Source of the DNA: Symsagittifera roscoffensis
Lineage: Eukaryota; Xenacoelomorpha; Acoela; Convolutidae
Assembly (NCBI RefSeq): GCF_963678635.1
Contig: NC_087063.1
Coordinates: 21,210,701-21,274,700, forward strand
Direction: 5' to 3'
DNA: 64,000 bases
Positions 12,574-25,345 of the stretch are shown piece by piece (the first letter of the stretch is position 1; the number at the start of each line of letters is the position of its first letter). The position numbers and the translations under genes were made by a program. Below the pieces are notes generated by a model. The model searched no databases and was not told the DNA's origin. It saw nothing but the letters and a program-made list of their open reading frames with translations.

Positions 12574-13803
12574 AAAACCTTCCCGAAAACTTCGTTGGCC
12601 TGTTTTTCAAACATTCGCAGAAAATTTGGTGATAAAACAGTCTTTGTAGAGCTCGAAAAATCAATTTGGTCGACCTACAAAAAAGTCGACAAAATTTTCA
12701 AAAAATCAAAACTCGAAGCAAATACGAACAAGACTGCTCGTATCAGGGCGAAGCCCTGAATGTTCCGACTACCTTTTAAGAATTATGGAGCAGCAGTAAT
12801 AACATAAAAAATTAAAAGAAATAAAATGAAAGGAAAATTTTTTTTTCTAAAATTTGAAATTTTTTATGAAAATCATCCCCCACTCGCCATATAAAGTACA
12901 AAAAGATAGATTTCGTTCCTTTTAACAAATCAATTATGGCACATAAGCTTCGTTCAACCAATTTTAAACGATTTTATAAGGCGGATTAAATCTCCGCTTA
13001 CGTGTTAATAGCGCCAGTTATATCGCGCGTTAATTGTCCCAAATTGGTCAAAATGGCCAAAATGGCAATCTTTAAACCCTCACAACTTTACGAAAAAGGA
13101 TCACAGGTGAAATATCTTTTCAATTTTAAGCTCAGGATAACAATACCTTTTGAATGATAAAAAAAATTCCGTCAAAAATGGCTAGTTAAAACCTTCCCGA
13201 AAACTTCGTTGGCCTGTTTTTCAAACATTCGCAGAAAATTTGGTGATAAAACAGTCTTTGTAGAGCTCGAAAAATCAATTTGGTCGACCTACAAAAAAGG
13301 TCGACAAAATTTTCAAAAAATCAAAACTCGAAGCAAATACGAACAAGACTGCTCGTATCAGGGCGGAGCCCTGAATGTTCCGACTACCTTTTAAGAATTA
13401 TGGAGCAGCAGTAATAACATAAAAAATTAAAAGAAATAAAATGAAAGGAAAATTTTTTTTTCTAAAATTTGAAATTTTTTATGAAAATCATCCCCCACAC
13501 GCCATATAAAGTACAAAAAGATAGATTTCGTTCCTTTTAACAAATCAATTATGGCACATAAGCTTCGTTCAACCAATTTTAAACGATTTATAAGGCGGAT
13601 TAAATCTCCGCTTACGTGTTAATAGCGCGAATTATATCGCGCGTTAATTGTCCCAAATTGGTCAAAATGGCCAAAATGGCAATCTTTAAACCCTCACAAC
13701 TTTACGAAAAAGGATCACAGGTGAAATATCTTTTCAATTTTAAGCTCAGGATAACAATACCTTTTGAATGATAAAAAAAATTCCGTCAAAAATGGCTAGT
13801 TAA
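12574..13803. repeat. Tandem duplication, two 614-bp units
   Basis: Unit 1 (12574-13187) and unit 2 (13188-13803) are almost identical, beginning AAAACCTTCCCGAAAACTTC and ending in AAAAATGGCTAGTT. Differences are a few substitutions and one-base indels (for example an extra G after 13290, and a missing T near 13588). Each unit contains GCGCG-rich and AT-rich parts and no credible gene. ORFs in it are shadows. The origin of the unit is unknown. Confidence 0.9.
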
Positions 13804-14440
13804 AAAGTCCAAATTTGTCTGAAGAAAAAATAAACCCCACCCCGAGCACAAATATTCCGTTACTTTCGTATCGAAAGTCAGAACAAAAAAGCTCAAAAAG
13901 CAAAAATTTGGGCATACTATGGGTTTGGAGTCCAGAGCAACTCATTAAAAGTCTTTTGCCTTCAGCAGTGCTCCATGCATACTTAGTATACCAATAAGAC
14001 AACCACCATTGAGTGCGCTTAATTTGAGCGGATATATGCTACAATTCCATATAAGGTTATTGTAAAAACATTGACCAAAACAACTTATAACTAATCCAAA
14101 TTGAGAAAACTAGACAACGAGGTAATTTATCTACTCCAATGGTTGAATCTTAAAATAAACATCCAACAGATGCTTTCCAATAAGTAAACTAGTTTGAATT
14201 GAACATGAAATTCGACACTTGCCATACAAAACAAGAAAGCCGCTAGGTCGAGAAAAAATTCGAAAAAACTAAGTCTGTGAAATTGAAACAGGCTAATTTT
14301 TTTAAACAAAAAAAAATCCAAGACAAAAAAATCCGACACTAGTATCGGAGGAAAATTTACCAAACAGTAACAAAGCCGAAAATAAATTAGCAAAAAGCTT
14401 CCAAAAAAATCGTCAGACCTCTTAAACAAAAATAATTTTG
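13804..14440. other. AT-rich spacer, nothing recognised
   Basis: No domain, repeat or RNA signal was recognised. The minus-strand ORF that crosses 14127-14561 is Phe/Leu-rich and runs into the satellite array, so it is treated as chance. Confidence 0.4.
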
Positions 14441-15060
14441 GCATTCTTAATCGGAGGCCAAATATGCAAACCCTGAGATAACTCTGACAGCCCCCCAACT
14501 CTGACAGCCCCCCATCTAAGTTTTCTGAAAAAATTTGAAAAAAAAATCCAAAAAACGTCATATCTCAAAAAATACAAGCATTTGAGCAACCATAATTAAA
14601 GGCAAGATTCGCAACCCCTGAGAGTACCCTCACAATGTCCAAAAATAGGATTGAGATTTTCAACCTTTTGGAAATTTTTAAAACCTAAGTTTTCGAAAAA
14701 CTTTTGAAAAAATCATAAAAAAACGTCATATCTCGAAAACTACAAGGATTTGAGAAGTGAGAATTGATTCGCAAGATTTGCAACCCCTGAGAGTACCCTG
14801 ACAGCAAACAACTACAGGGTGAGAATGTGAAAAAATTTTAAAACTAAATTTTCTAGAAATTTTTTTAAAAAAACTCGAAAATTGCCTATCTCGTAAACTA
14901 AAAGCATGTGGTTATTCATATACAGAGGCCAGAATCGCAAAACCTGGAAAAACTCTGACAATATCCTACTATTGGTTTGCAAATTTCAAACTTGGAATAA
15001 ACACTGAATTTAAACTGGAAAATCGAAAAAAAACCTTAACCATTGCAATATAGCTTAAAC
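14440..15060. repeat. ~170-bp satellite array, copy 1
   Basis: About three diverged units. Each has ACGTCATATCTCGAAAACTAC, then GCAAGATTCGCAACCCCTGA, GAGAGTACCCTGACAG and an A/T-rich stretch with TTTTGAAAAAAT. The same unit builds the arrays at 17600-18400 and 21120-22340. Immediately downstream comes the common tail (15015-15175). Confidence 0.8.
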
Positions 15061-15437
15061 GTGAAAAAATTCATTTGTTAAACATGCAAAAGTAATACGT
15101 TGAAAAAAGCTTAAAAACACGGCGAGATAGTGAAGCCCGCATTTAAATAGAGAATAATAGATAGATGATAGACAGATAAAAGATGAAAAATAAAAAAATT
15201 AGTCGATGGGTAGACAGACATAATCAAATTAACTAAAAACGCACGTATACAGACAGACAGACTTAATATGGCCTCGAAAAAAATACTGAAACATTAATGA
15301 CCTTGCGAGAAATTAATTGAAAAATTTTCTTAAGCATTGCAATATATGATATAGTTTAAACATGAAAAAATTCGTCGTTAAACATGCAAAATTATTATGC
15401 TTAAACATGGGAGATAGCTGTCACTCGCATTTAAATA

Positions 15438-15440
<3 letters not shown>
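15015..15440. repeat. Common tail of the satellite element, two copies
   Basis: The tail has AACCATTGCAATATA, AAACGTGAAAAAATTCAT, TTAAACATGCAAAA, then GCGAGATAGTGAAGCCCGC and ATTTAAATA. Copy 1 ends near 15175 in ATAGATAGATG repeats, copy 2 (about 15320-15440) runs directly into the long GATA microsatellite. The same tail follows the arrays at 18420-18570 and 22370-22510, which marks the right end of one interspersed element family. Confidence 0.75.
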
Positions 15441-15645
<205 letters not shown>

Positions 15646-15949
15646 TGGATTATGAAATGACTTAACGACGGTCAAAGTCAAGTTCAGCTAAAATGATTGA
15701 GCTAAGAATGTCTTAAATTGAGGTGCTGTGATATAGATTCAGTTTTTAGACTTATCTTGCATAACGTTGCAGAACGGAAGTCGTAGCTAAGTGAATTCAC
15801 GTTTACGCAAACATTTTTTACCAGCCCAGAGAATAGCATACCACATGGCGCAACAAGCAGGATTAGTAAATCAAGAAAACCAAGCAAACCAAGACAATTT
15901 AGGCTCCATCATGGCTGAAAAAAAATAAGGTTGAAAGAATTCATAATGG
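15646..15949. other. Spacer, nothing recognised
   Basis: No gene, repeat or RNA recognised between the microsatellite and the gag remnant. Confidence 0.4.
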
Positions 15950-17060
15950 CAGATGGCAGCGAAAGAAAAAGCAAATGTCGATCCCACATAACGCTGAAGC
16001 CAGTGATTCTGGAACCGCTAACAGAATCGGCGACAGCAGAAGCAACAAAATAGAAAAAGACCGAATCATGAAAGGAAAATAGAGGCTAGAACCTGAAGAG
16101 AACGAGAAGGGGACCAGAGGTGGTACACCACGTGTACTATGCAGAAATTCAACAGAAGTTAGAATCACGACTGTTGCTATCTCTGAGGTCTCATCAGGAA
16201 AGAAAAGATAGCCTCAAAAAATGACGATGAAACGTCTAATCAAACATTGACAGACTTAAACAATATTATTACGTCAACGCTCGAGAAGGTGAAGAGCGGG
16301 CCTTATGAAAGACACAAGTTGTTCACGCGCGCACAGGAACCAAATGAGACATCGGGAACCTTCCAAGCAGCGTTGACTGCTCAAGCGGCACGATCAGAAT
16401 TTGGAGCACTTAAAGATGAGTTGTTAAGAGATTTATTCATCAAGAATGAGAAACACTTACACTTCAACATACATTAACGTTTAAGACACTTCCCCGATGA
16501 GGTGCTGAAAAGTGCCAAAATTTTGAAAATAGCAAACAGACAACGCAAGAAAACCAGAAACACAGCCAAACTGCGGGAAGCATGAGTACTCAAAAAATCA
16601 AACAAGGACCGATAATGACTGTCAGAAATCAAAGTCAAAATGACTGTCAGAAATCAAAGACAAAACTCGTCCTACAGAAACTCCAAGCAGGTAGAAGCCA
16701 AAACAGTTCAGAGAGGAACACAGATATCATGAAAAAATGCATGAGATGCGGAAGATTGTTTGGGGGAAATCATACGTAGATGGGGATGTAGAACTAATAG
16801 CAATTGAAGAAAGAAAAAAGTGATGAAAATCGAGGAATAAATTTTAAAGCAAAGGAATATGAGAAAATCGACGAAACGGACAACAGCACATATCCAGACA
16901 AAAGAAAATGAGGCTGGGAAAGATTCTGGATCAAAATGGATGAAAATGAATCAAAGCCCTATTTGAAGTGAAAAAAGTACAACTCATTTGACCGTGGACA
17001 CTGGTAGTCCTATCTCATTAATAAACTGGACGTCGACTAAACAGATATTAGATTAGCTCA
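15950..17060 (+). mobile_element. Degenerate gypsy remnant: gag, zinc knuckle, protease
   Basis: Three landmarks of a Ty3/gypsy gag-protease region occur in order. 16247-16477 encodes a gag piece with RHKLFTRAQ, FQAALTAQAA and ALKDELLRDLFI, the pattern common in gag of this group. 16735-16776 encodes CMRCGRLFGGNH, a partial zinc knuckle. 16982-17053 encodes THLTVDTGSPISLINWT, an aspartic protease active site. Frames differ and stops intervene, so nothing here can be expressed as a polyprotein. The RT and later parts were not found. Confidence 0.65.
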
Positions 17061-17599
17061 ATCAGCGAAACTTATACTAAGTGAAAAGCTGAAAGTTAAC
17101 GCGCAAAACACAAACTACAAATAAAAACCTATTAAAACTCTGCAGGCATTGAAAGCAAAAAAGACATCAGCGTGATGAATAATACCAGAAGTTCTCGTAT
17201 CTATAATCGATAATCGAGATCGAGAACAATAATCGAGATCTATTTTGATGTTGAACTTCAATGAAAATTGGGGATATCAACGTCAAAAAGAACCACTCCA
17301 ACATCAAAATTGCATTTTGATGTGCAACAAGGTAACGAGTTATCGGATTACAAATTTTCTACGGAAAATTCAAAAATCTGTTCGGCAGAAAAATATTATC
17401 AAAACTCATAGTGTCATCAAAACTCACATTATGGAAAAACATTTGCCATTTAACTACTTTTAGAAAGATGTAGCCCGAAAACAGATCAAAAATAACTAAA
17501 GGTGAGAAAAATAAATAAAATTTTTTAATTAGAGAAAAAAAGGAAATATGATAAAATAGCATGTAAAGCACCTCTGGTACTCATAATAAATCGCATATA
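17061..17599. other. AT-rich spacer, nothing recognised
   Basis: Contains a short run of ATAATCGAGATC-type repeats near 17205-17240 and otherwise no recognisable feature. Confidence 0.4.
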
Positions 17600-17659
17600 T
17601 TGGAAACAAGATCTGCATTCATTGAGAGTACTCTGAGTGCACCCAATTACAAGGTTCGT

Positions 17660-18392
17660 AATAACCAATTTTGCAAAGTTTTTTCTTCACGTTTTTCATA
17701 CAATATCTGAAGAACCATAATAAATTGTGAAGTTTTTCATAAGGCCTTTGAAAAATTTTCAAAGGAATTAAGAAACGTCACATCTGGCAAACTAAAAGCA
17801 AATGAGCAGTCGCAATTGGACGCAAGATTTGCAACTTTTGAGAGTACTCTTATAGTACCCAACTACAACGCTGGGAAATTCAAATTTTGAGATACTTCAC
17901 CTTAAGTATTTTTTAAGAACCAGAAAAAAATTCACACCTCGAAAACTACCGAAAATTCAGCGGTCTTATTTGATGGCAATAATCGCACTCTTTGAAAGTA
18001 CTCTGACAGCACACAACTAGAATATTTGTGTGCTGTCAGAGTACTTTCAAAGATTGCGATTATTGCCATCAAATAAGACCGCTGAAATTTTGGTAGTTTT
18101 CGAGATGTGAAATTTTTTCTAGTTTTTAAAAAATACCTTTTTTTAGAAAACTTAAGGTGAAGTATCTCAAAATTTGAATTTCCCAGCGTTGTAGTTGGGT
18201 ACCATAACAGTACTCTCAAAAGGTGCAAATCTTGCGTCCAATTGCGACTGCTCAATTGCTTTTAGTTTGGCAGATAAGACGTTTCTTAGTTCCTTTGAAA
18301 CTTTTCAAAAACCTTACGAAAAATTTCACAAATTATTATGTTCTTCAAAATTTGTATGAAAAACGTGAATAAAAAACTTTGCAAAATAACAA
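17660..18392. repeat. Large palindrome built from the satellite unit
   Basis: Left arm about 17660-18019 and right arm about 18026-18392 are inverted copies around CTAGAATA. Near the centre GTACTCTGACAGCACACAA faces its complement. Both arms consist of the ~170-bp satellite unit. The arms are not identical (for example ATTCAGCGG versus ATTTTGGTAG next to shared sequence), so the inversion is not brand new. Confidence 0.85.
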
Positions 18393-18399
18393 CTTCACA

Positions 18400-18570
18400 C
18401 TTGATGAAATAAACACAGAATAAAACTTGAAAATCCAAAAAAAACCTTAACCATAGCAATATACGATATAGCTTCAGCGTGAAAAAAATCTTTTGTTAAA
18501 CATGCAAAAATAATACGTTGAAAACGCCTAAACATGGTGACATAGTGCAGCCCGCATTTAAATATATAAT
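18400..18570. repeat. Common tail of the satellite element, copy 3
   Basis: Contains AAAACCTTAACCATAGCAATATACGATATAGC, TTGTTAAACATGCAAAAATAATACG and CAGCCCGCATTTAAATATATAAT, matching the tails at 15015-15440 and 22370-22510 with small changes. Confidence 0.75.
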
Positions 18571-21119
18571 ATATTCGTCTAGCAGTTCTGAACAAAACTA
18601 TCGAAAATTTTGAGATTAAAAATTTGTTTTGATAGCACTTCAACCTTGCTTGGTTCCCGTTTTTACCGTCCGGTACATGAAACAATCGGAACACCCAACA
18701 TTTTTAACATCCGAACACAACAAAACTAGGCAAAACTGACGGAACAAAAAATTAGCAGACAGGAACTCAAATCGACTTTGCAAAACCTTGAACTCGACTA
18801 GTAATTTTCATTTAAATTATCAAAAACTTTGAATTTGATTTTTTTTTGATTTGCTGGCAACTCAGACTTCTGGTTCCCGTTTTACTTTTGAAACAGCTAC
18901 TTTTCAAAACAATGTGGGCTAAAAAGCAATCAGAACATATTTTCAATTACTGTAGAAAAATAAACAAAAAAACTGCGAAAACACAAACTCAATTAACTAC
19001 ATAGAAAGAAAATGATAAAAACAGTTTATCCAATAAACAAAAGCATAAAATATTAAAACCTAAGTTATTGTTCTTTTTTGTTCATTTTCAAAATTTTTAC
19101 TTTTATTAGGAAGTGTCTGAGAAAGTGGTTTAGACTTTCTCACAACATTTTGTGAGACTTCAACCATTCGTATAAAAACCAACAAAAAGTAATTTTGAAA
19201 AAAAAAACATTCGGAAAATGAGCCGAAGGAATTAAAGCCGACACTCAAATGCCGAAAAAATACCGACATTTTTCACACAAAAATATTATTGAAGAAACTC
19301 ATAACAGGCACACAAGGCCCATAACTAACATGCACATACTACATTTACCTCTACAGTTAAACACGTGCGAATTCTGTGGACAGTGTTGTTTAAGTGAAAA
19401 AATCTAGTTACCCGGTTGCAATACCCTTGCTTATCGCAAGGGTGAAAAACAGCCTAAATTAGAAAAGTTTCATGCCGACATAAAAGACGAACGATGATTA
19501 AAATTCTCAAACGGAATTAAATATAGTACTTGGTAGAAAAACCCTTGCTAATTGCAAGGGTGACCATGAAAAAATCAGAAAACGTTCGAATTCCTCCGAT
19601 AGGAATCGAAGGGTTTCGAGAACAACTTTCAAGTACAAACCTCGAAATGCTGCAATAGACCCCACTGCATGAGCACTCGCACTAAATTAAATCGATTTTA
19701 CCATTCGGAAACCAATCCGACACGACTTGAACACAGGAAATCTAAAAAACAATCAGCTAACACAAAAAATCGAAGTTCGTTATATATACAATGGCGAGGA
19801 CCCCTAGATACAATCATTTATCTGTTCACATTGTCGGATTATTATAAAATTTGGCATACGGACTAATAAAGCCATGACAAACATATTAGGTTTTCATACT
19901 CATCCTTGTAAAACCACTCGTTACACCAAAAAATCGATGCTTATGAGAGGTAGGGGGAGGAAGCAGAGCCCAACAATTATTTACTAACTAAACAAAAAAA
20001 AACTTTGCCGCCTCCGAAATTCGAACGCTCAATCTCTAGAGTTACAGAGTGATGGCTCTCTAATTGCGATATATCACCTTCCTGTCTTCCAAAAATCAGC
20101 CACCAATAAAGCAGATAATACACATACAATCGCCAAATACAAGTAAAGCATTACATAGATACTGAAATTGAGCAACAGGTGGTTACGTTGGAAGTTTTCA
20201 ACTCGGAATATAACACGAACACGAGCTTTCAGCTTATCAAATTACAATTACATCGATGTCCACAGAGGCGACGCTGCGCTTCGCAAACACAGGCAACAAC
20301 TAGAAAACTTCGCACACTGCATAAGTGATCTCATAATATCCTCTTCTAGGGGTAAACAATTTATTACCAGACGACTTAGTGTTGAGAATCCAACACTTTC
20401 ACGCAAAATGATATTTGCACACATGTTTTACTATATATAAAGGCAACAAAAAATTTCACGCACGGTGTTTTTGTGCACGGAAGTCATTGTCAGCAGTTAA
20501 TTTGAACATCCATTACGGCTATATTTACTTTATTAAGTCTCACGGACTGGAAATGATCCTTTTTACAACTAAGCCGTCAAACATTGGGTAGAATCCAGTT
20601 GTTCCAAAACAAGATTATTGACAAAAACCATAAAACTTTGAAACCAGAAGCCTAACTAACCATCCCTGAATTTTACAAAAGCAAACAAACTGTTAAACAA
20701 TTTTTACAAATTGTGAGAAAAAGTTTAGTTTGCATTTGTATTAGGAAACTCAATACCTTCCATGTCCCTTTCCACTTGATCTAGTAGTAAATCGGGTACC
20801 CTGGGTTCTATTGTCTGCTGTTAGAGCCACGGCTGGTAACTCTTTTCGATTCGAAATTTTTTTAATTGTACGGAAAACCTGAATTATTTGATAATCGCCC
20901 TGCTCATTTTTTGTTGTCTTACTTAACAAATGGTAGTTCTTTCTGATCACAGCAAATTTTGTTACAGTTCAAGGTCAGTGTGTATTTAAAAAGATTACCA
21001 AATCTAGAGTTGCTTAGACAGTTTCAGCTTACTAGACAGATATCACGTTACCAGACAGACATTGCTATTTAGGCAAATAATTGAAATAATAAAGGGAAAC
21101 TAGCAATTAACGCACCTTC
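18571..21119. other. Repeat-poor AT-rich DNA with scattered hairpin motifs
   Basis: No gene recognised. Short AAGCCG / AAATGCCGA words recur here and to about 24600, as if from an old dispersed repeat. The CCCTTGC hairpins at 19423 and 19541 and a weak tRNA-like stretch at 20005-20090 are described separately. Confidence 0.4.
19423..19561. repeat. Two ACCCTTGC-N5-GCAAGGGT hairpins
   Basis: Perfect 8-bp stems with 5-base loops at 19423-19443 (loop TTATC) and 19541-19561 (loop TAATT). A third copy is at 24217-24237 (loop GTGAC). The first and third share the flank CCGRTTGCAAT on their left. The stem is constant and the loop differs, which fits a structured end of a dispersed element. Confidence 0.7.
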
Positions 21120-22340
21120 GGTGCTTCGAAATTTTTCGACAACTCATGAAAAACCGCATATATTGGAAACAACATCTGCAAACTTTTAGTGTACTCTGAC
21201 TGCACCCAATTACAGGGTTGGTAATTTCGAACTTTTTGTTTTTTTTTTAATTCCCATTTTAAAAGCGTCATCTCAAAAACTTAATGGGCCTCTGGAGAAA
21301 TTTGAAACCCAGATTTGCAACCACTGAGAGTCCCTGAGAGCACCCTACTATAGGGTTAGGAATCCAAAATTTTGTGAATTTTTTAAACCTAAGTTTCCCT
21401 AAAAAAAATTGAAAAAAACGTCTTATCTTGGAAACTAAAAGGATTTGAGCAGTCGCGTTTAGCAGTCGCATGTAGCAAGATTTGCAACTCTTTAGAGTAC
21501 TCTGACAACACCGAACTATAGAGTTGAGAAATTCAAATTTTGAAAAATAATTAATTAAAACTTTCTGAAAATTTTGAAAAAATCACAAAAAACGTCACAT
21601 TTCGAAAACTACAAAAAATTGAGCAGTGATAATTGGAGGCACGATTCGCAATCCTCGAGAGTACTTTGACAGGACCTAGCTACAGGGTTGGGAATTTCAG
21701 ATTTTTAAAGAATAATAATTTAAGTTTTCTGAAAATTTTTAAAAGAATCACAAAAAACGTCATATCTCGAAAACTACAAAGAATTGAGCAGTCATACTTA
21801 GAGGCAAGATTGGCAATCTTTGAGAGTACTCTGACAGGACGTAACTACAGGGTTGGAAATTTCAGATTTTTAAAGAAAAAAATTAATTCAAGTTTTCTGA
21901 AAATTTTTGAAAAAATAGCAAAAAAACGTCTATCTCGAAAACTACAAAGAATTGAGCAGTCATACTTAGAGGCAAGATTGGCAATCTTTGAGAGTACTCT
22001 GACAAGACGTAACTACAGGGTTGGAAATTTCAGATTTTTAAAGAAAAAAATTAATTCAAGTTTTCTGAAAAATTTTGAAAAAATCACAAAAAACGTCATA
22101 TCTCGAAAACTACAAGGATTTGAACAGTTATATTTGGAGGCAAGATTTTTAACTCGTTAGAGTACTCCGATAGCACCCAACTACAGGGTTGTGAACTTCA
22201 AGTTTTGTAAATTATTTTGTTATTTGAAATTTCTGAAAATTTTTGAAAAAATCTCAAAAATCGTCTTATCTCGTTAACTAAAATGATTTGGGCATTCAAA
22301 ATTGGAGGTCAAATTCGCAACCCCTAATTCGATATTGGGC
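21120..22340. repeat. ~170-bp satellite array, copy with most units
   Basis: Seven or so head-to-tail units. The two between about 21759 and 22100 are nearly identical, with GAGCAGTCATACTTAGAGGC and AACTACAGGGTTGGAAATTTC. The unit period is about 170 bases. A 175-codon ORF through the array only reflects a unit length and composition that leave one frame open. Confidence 0.85.
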
Positions 22341-22369
22341 TGCTTAATTTAAACTCGGTAAAAATAAGC

Positions 22370-22510
22370 ACTTGAATCAAATTGGAAAATCGAAAAAAAA
22401 GTTCTTAACCATTGCAATATACGATAAAGCCTAAACATGCAAAAATAATACGTTGAAAAAGCTTAAACATGGCGAGATAGTGAAGCCCGCATTTAAATAT
22501 ATAATAGACA
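22370..22510. repeat. Common tail of the satellite element, copy 4
   Basis: Contains TTAACCATTGCAATATACGAT, AAACATGCAAAAATAATACG and GCGAGATAGTGAAGCCCGC followed by ATTTAAATATATAATAGA. It follows the array directly, as in the other copies. Confidence 0.75.
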
Positions 22511-24021
22511 ATAGATTATTCAAAATAAGACATAGCAAACTTATAAGACGATCTGGAACTAAAAAGAAAACTGCAGTGATCGGAAAGAACTATCAATCCT
22601 TGAAAATAAGCAGACAGACGATCAACTCACAATTCTGGTTTTCCTTAAAACGAAAACAATTTCGATTTTCATACTTATCTAAAAGAAACATGGTCTGGTC
22701 TTGACTCCAAGAGCGGACAATAGAACTTAAGGTATGCACATTTGCAAGTATTTTGGTGTTTATGTTGTCAGTCAAAAATCTGCTGACCAAAAAACTTCAA
22801 ACGCAAAATGAAAAAATATATGTTATATTTCCAATTTTTTCAAAAACTCGCTTAATTCGGAGAAAACAAAGATTTCAGAGGTTGCCTTATAAGGCTTATC
22901 GGTTTACCTTACAACAAAACTCTTAAACTACGTAAACTATTCAATACTTTTAAAATTCAAAGTATGAGTAAAAATTCGCCAAATCTAAAGGATTCAAAGA
23001 TAAGATAAGTCAAAGCCCCAGACACAAAAGGTTAAAATGAAACAATTCTGTGCGCAATTCTCTGTGCGCATATAACTATCTGATGAAATAGAAAATTATA
23101 AAAATTTCGGGTCTAATAATAAAAAAGAGGGACTTGATTTCAATTTTTATCACTTGTGATACAACGCTAGCGCAGCATTTCAAGCTAACTAATAGAAAAT
23201 GAGACAGAAAAAAAACTGAATCGAAAAAAATGGGAAAATTGAAAATAATTTTGAGAAAACATTCGAAAAACACTATCTCCAGTATTAAAACAGCTTTCAT
23301 TATTTACCGCGCGGCCAATAAGCCAGCAACACGTGGGTAGACGCCAATTAAGCCGAAAACAGACAAATGTCACAGACGCGAAGCTGCCATTCGCACTACT
23401 TGCGATACAAAACCATAGGGCAGCTAATTCAGAAAAAAAAATCAATTATGTCAAAAAACTAGATCTATCAAAAACAATCAGGCTAGTTTTGAAACAAAAA
23501 CCAACCAAGACAAAAGAATACGAAATTCGAATCGGAAAAACTAAAAAGCGGTAAGAAAGCTGATAATATCTTAGCAGAGACCCCTTAAGACGGAAAAAAC
23601 AACAAGAGAAGACTCCTAAAAAATTAACAGATCCCCTCCGCCTACAAGCACACACACGCACCAAAAAACTTTCGGCCATTAAAATATGTTGGCATGAAAA
23701 ACTTGAGCTAAAATTTCTATCCAGATTTTAGCAATATGTGCGATCCAATGATCAAAAAATTATGTTTACCTCGTAACGACTCAAAATTCGGTCACTATGC
23801 CGATAAACAATCAGCCGAAATCATTTGGGCCGAAAAAGAATTTACGCAAAAAAAATAGAATAGAAGAAAGTAAAAACAGCAGAAGTAAATCAAAACACTA
23901 AAAGCAACTACAATGTGAAAAGCGTACAACAAAAAAAAACACAATTATACGATGTGGCAACTAAGCCGGCAAAATATATGCAGACAAATAATAAGCCAAC
24001 AATAAGCCGTTTGAAAAAACA

Positions 24022-24100
24022 ATGTCCTGTCAGTTTCGAACCCAGGACCATTGCCGTCCCAGTCATATTCGTTATCTCCAGGCCAATTGTGAGGGAGACG
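24022..24100 (-). repeat. tRNA-derived SINE head
   Basis: On the minus strand a possible box A (TTGGCCTGGAGATAACG) is followed by GACGGCAATGGTCCTGGGTTCGAAAC, whose GGTCCTGGGTTCGAA is a strong box B. The stretch resembles the tRNA-like heads of animal SINEs. The acceptor stem does not close, so a working tRNA is unlikely. Confidence 0.5.
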
Positions 24101-24216
24101 CAAAGAAGAAATTTGAATTCAATATGAGCTGCACCTATTTTTACCATTTCTAATTTTGAACATTCTGTCAACAAAGTTACTTACGGAGAAAAAGAAGTCT
24201 TGTGCCCGATTGCAAT

Positions 24217-24237
24217 ACCCTTGCGTGACGCAAGGGT
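24217..24237. repeat. ACCCTTGC hairpin, third copy
   Basis: Stem ACCCTTGC / GCAAGGGT with loop GTGAC. It is preceded by CCCGATTGCAAT, as at 19411-19422 (CCCGGTTGCAAT). Confidence 0.65.
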
Positions 24238-25345
24238 AATAAGAAATTATTGTGAGGAAAAAAAATCGGAAGAACTAAGTTTTGAATTCTTGAGGAACTA
24301 ACTACCTGAAATTTTCAGGAAAATACATCAATCAATTTTGCCTTTAAATCGACAAAAAAGTAACTAAGCTGATAAAACAATCTGAAACCATCTCTGCCGA
24401 ATGAAGTTTTTAAACGAAAAAAAAAAGGAAAACAATTTTACAAATTAAAAGAGTGAATCAAAAAAACTTGCATCTACGATAAAAAATTGGTGACAGCTCC
24501 AGATAATTCTCCAATTTGGCAATTAAGCCGACTAAATACAAGCAGACAAACTAAAGTTAAACTATAAATAACGACAAATTTATCGGATAACCTTTTAATT
24601 TAAGAAATAATTCTGACGGTCAAATTGAAACTAAATAGATATAGTTCTTTGAATTTTCAAGTTTGCCCTTTTGCTGGCGTTTAAGGTGTTATTTTCTATT
24701 CAAAAATTGTCAAGTCAGATTGCTGCTGAATGAAAATTGCTTAGAAGTTAAGGGCTTGAAGTTAAAACCTGTGCTCTGAAAATTTCGGTTTGCTCTTTTG
24801 ACAGTTCAAATGCAATCCGTTTGCAATTTTAAGGGTAGAAATAATTCAAAAAATTAAGACGTACGATAAATTTGTTCCAAACTATGCATGCTCGGAGACG
24901 GTTTCGGGCCAAACATAGCGCTGAAAAAAATCACATGAATCTGGTGATCTTGTCTTGAAGGAGAGCGCAAATATATTTCGCTTTGGCGACGCAGTTGTTT
25001 TCAAATCGATTAGAAAAGTCGGCATTCTTGTCCGTTTCAACAATTTTACGAGCCTTATTGTTCTTAAAATCCTCCCATTTACTAAGTGAAGCTGTGAATT
25101 AATCTTGTTTTAACAGAAATCAAAATATACCATCATTTATGAACTCGTTGCGAGATTGAAACTATGGCAAAATCTGTTCTCAAAAAATTCAATTTAAACT
25201 AAATTCAAAACATCTGGTTCATTTTAGCAGTAGCCAGAAAGCTGTACTTATTCTCTCATCTTAAAACCTAACAAGAAAGTAAAACATTGCTGAACAACGA
25301 AAACAAATTCTCCACTTCCACGGCAAACTATCGACCTTCGACTGT

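Larger units (their letters stand above)
22511..25345. other. AT-rich intergenic DNA downstream of CHMP7
   Basis: No host gene recognised. A SINE-like stretch (24022-24100) and a CCCTTGC hairpin (24217-24237) lie in it. The last ~100 bases before 25346 presumably include the CHMP7 3' UTR. Confidence 0.4.

Noticed and set aside
14127..14561. 144-codon Phe/Leu-rich ORF on the minus strand
   Set aside because: AT-rich composition and overlap with satellite DNA; no domain.
20005..20090. tRNA gene on the minus strand (GTTCGAATTTC box B-like)
   Set aside because: The T-arm and acceptor stem do not pair; at best an old tRNA-like repeat.
21633..22160. 175-codon repetitive ORF on the plus strand
   Set aside because: It follows the satellite unit exactly; repetition with an open frame is a by-product of unit length.
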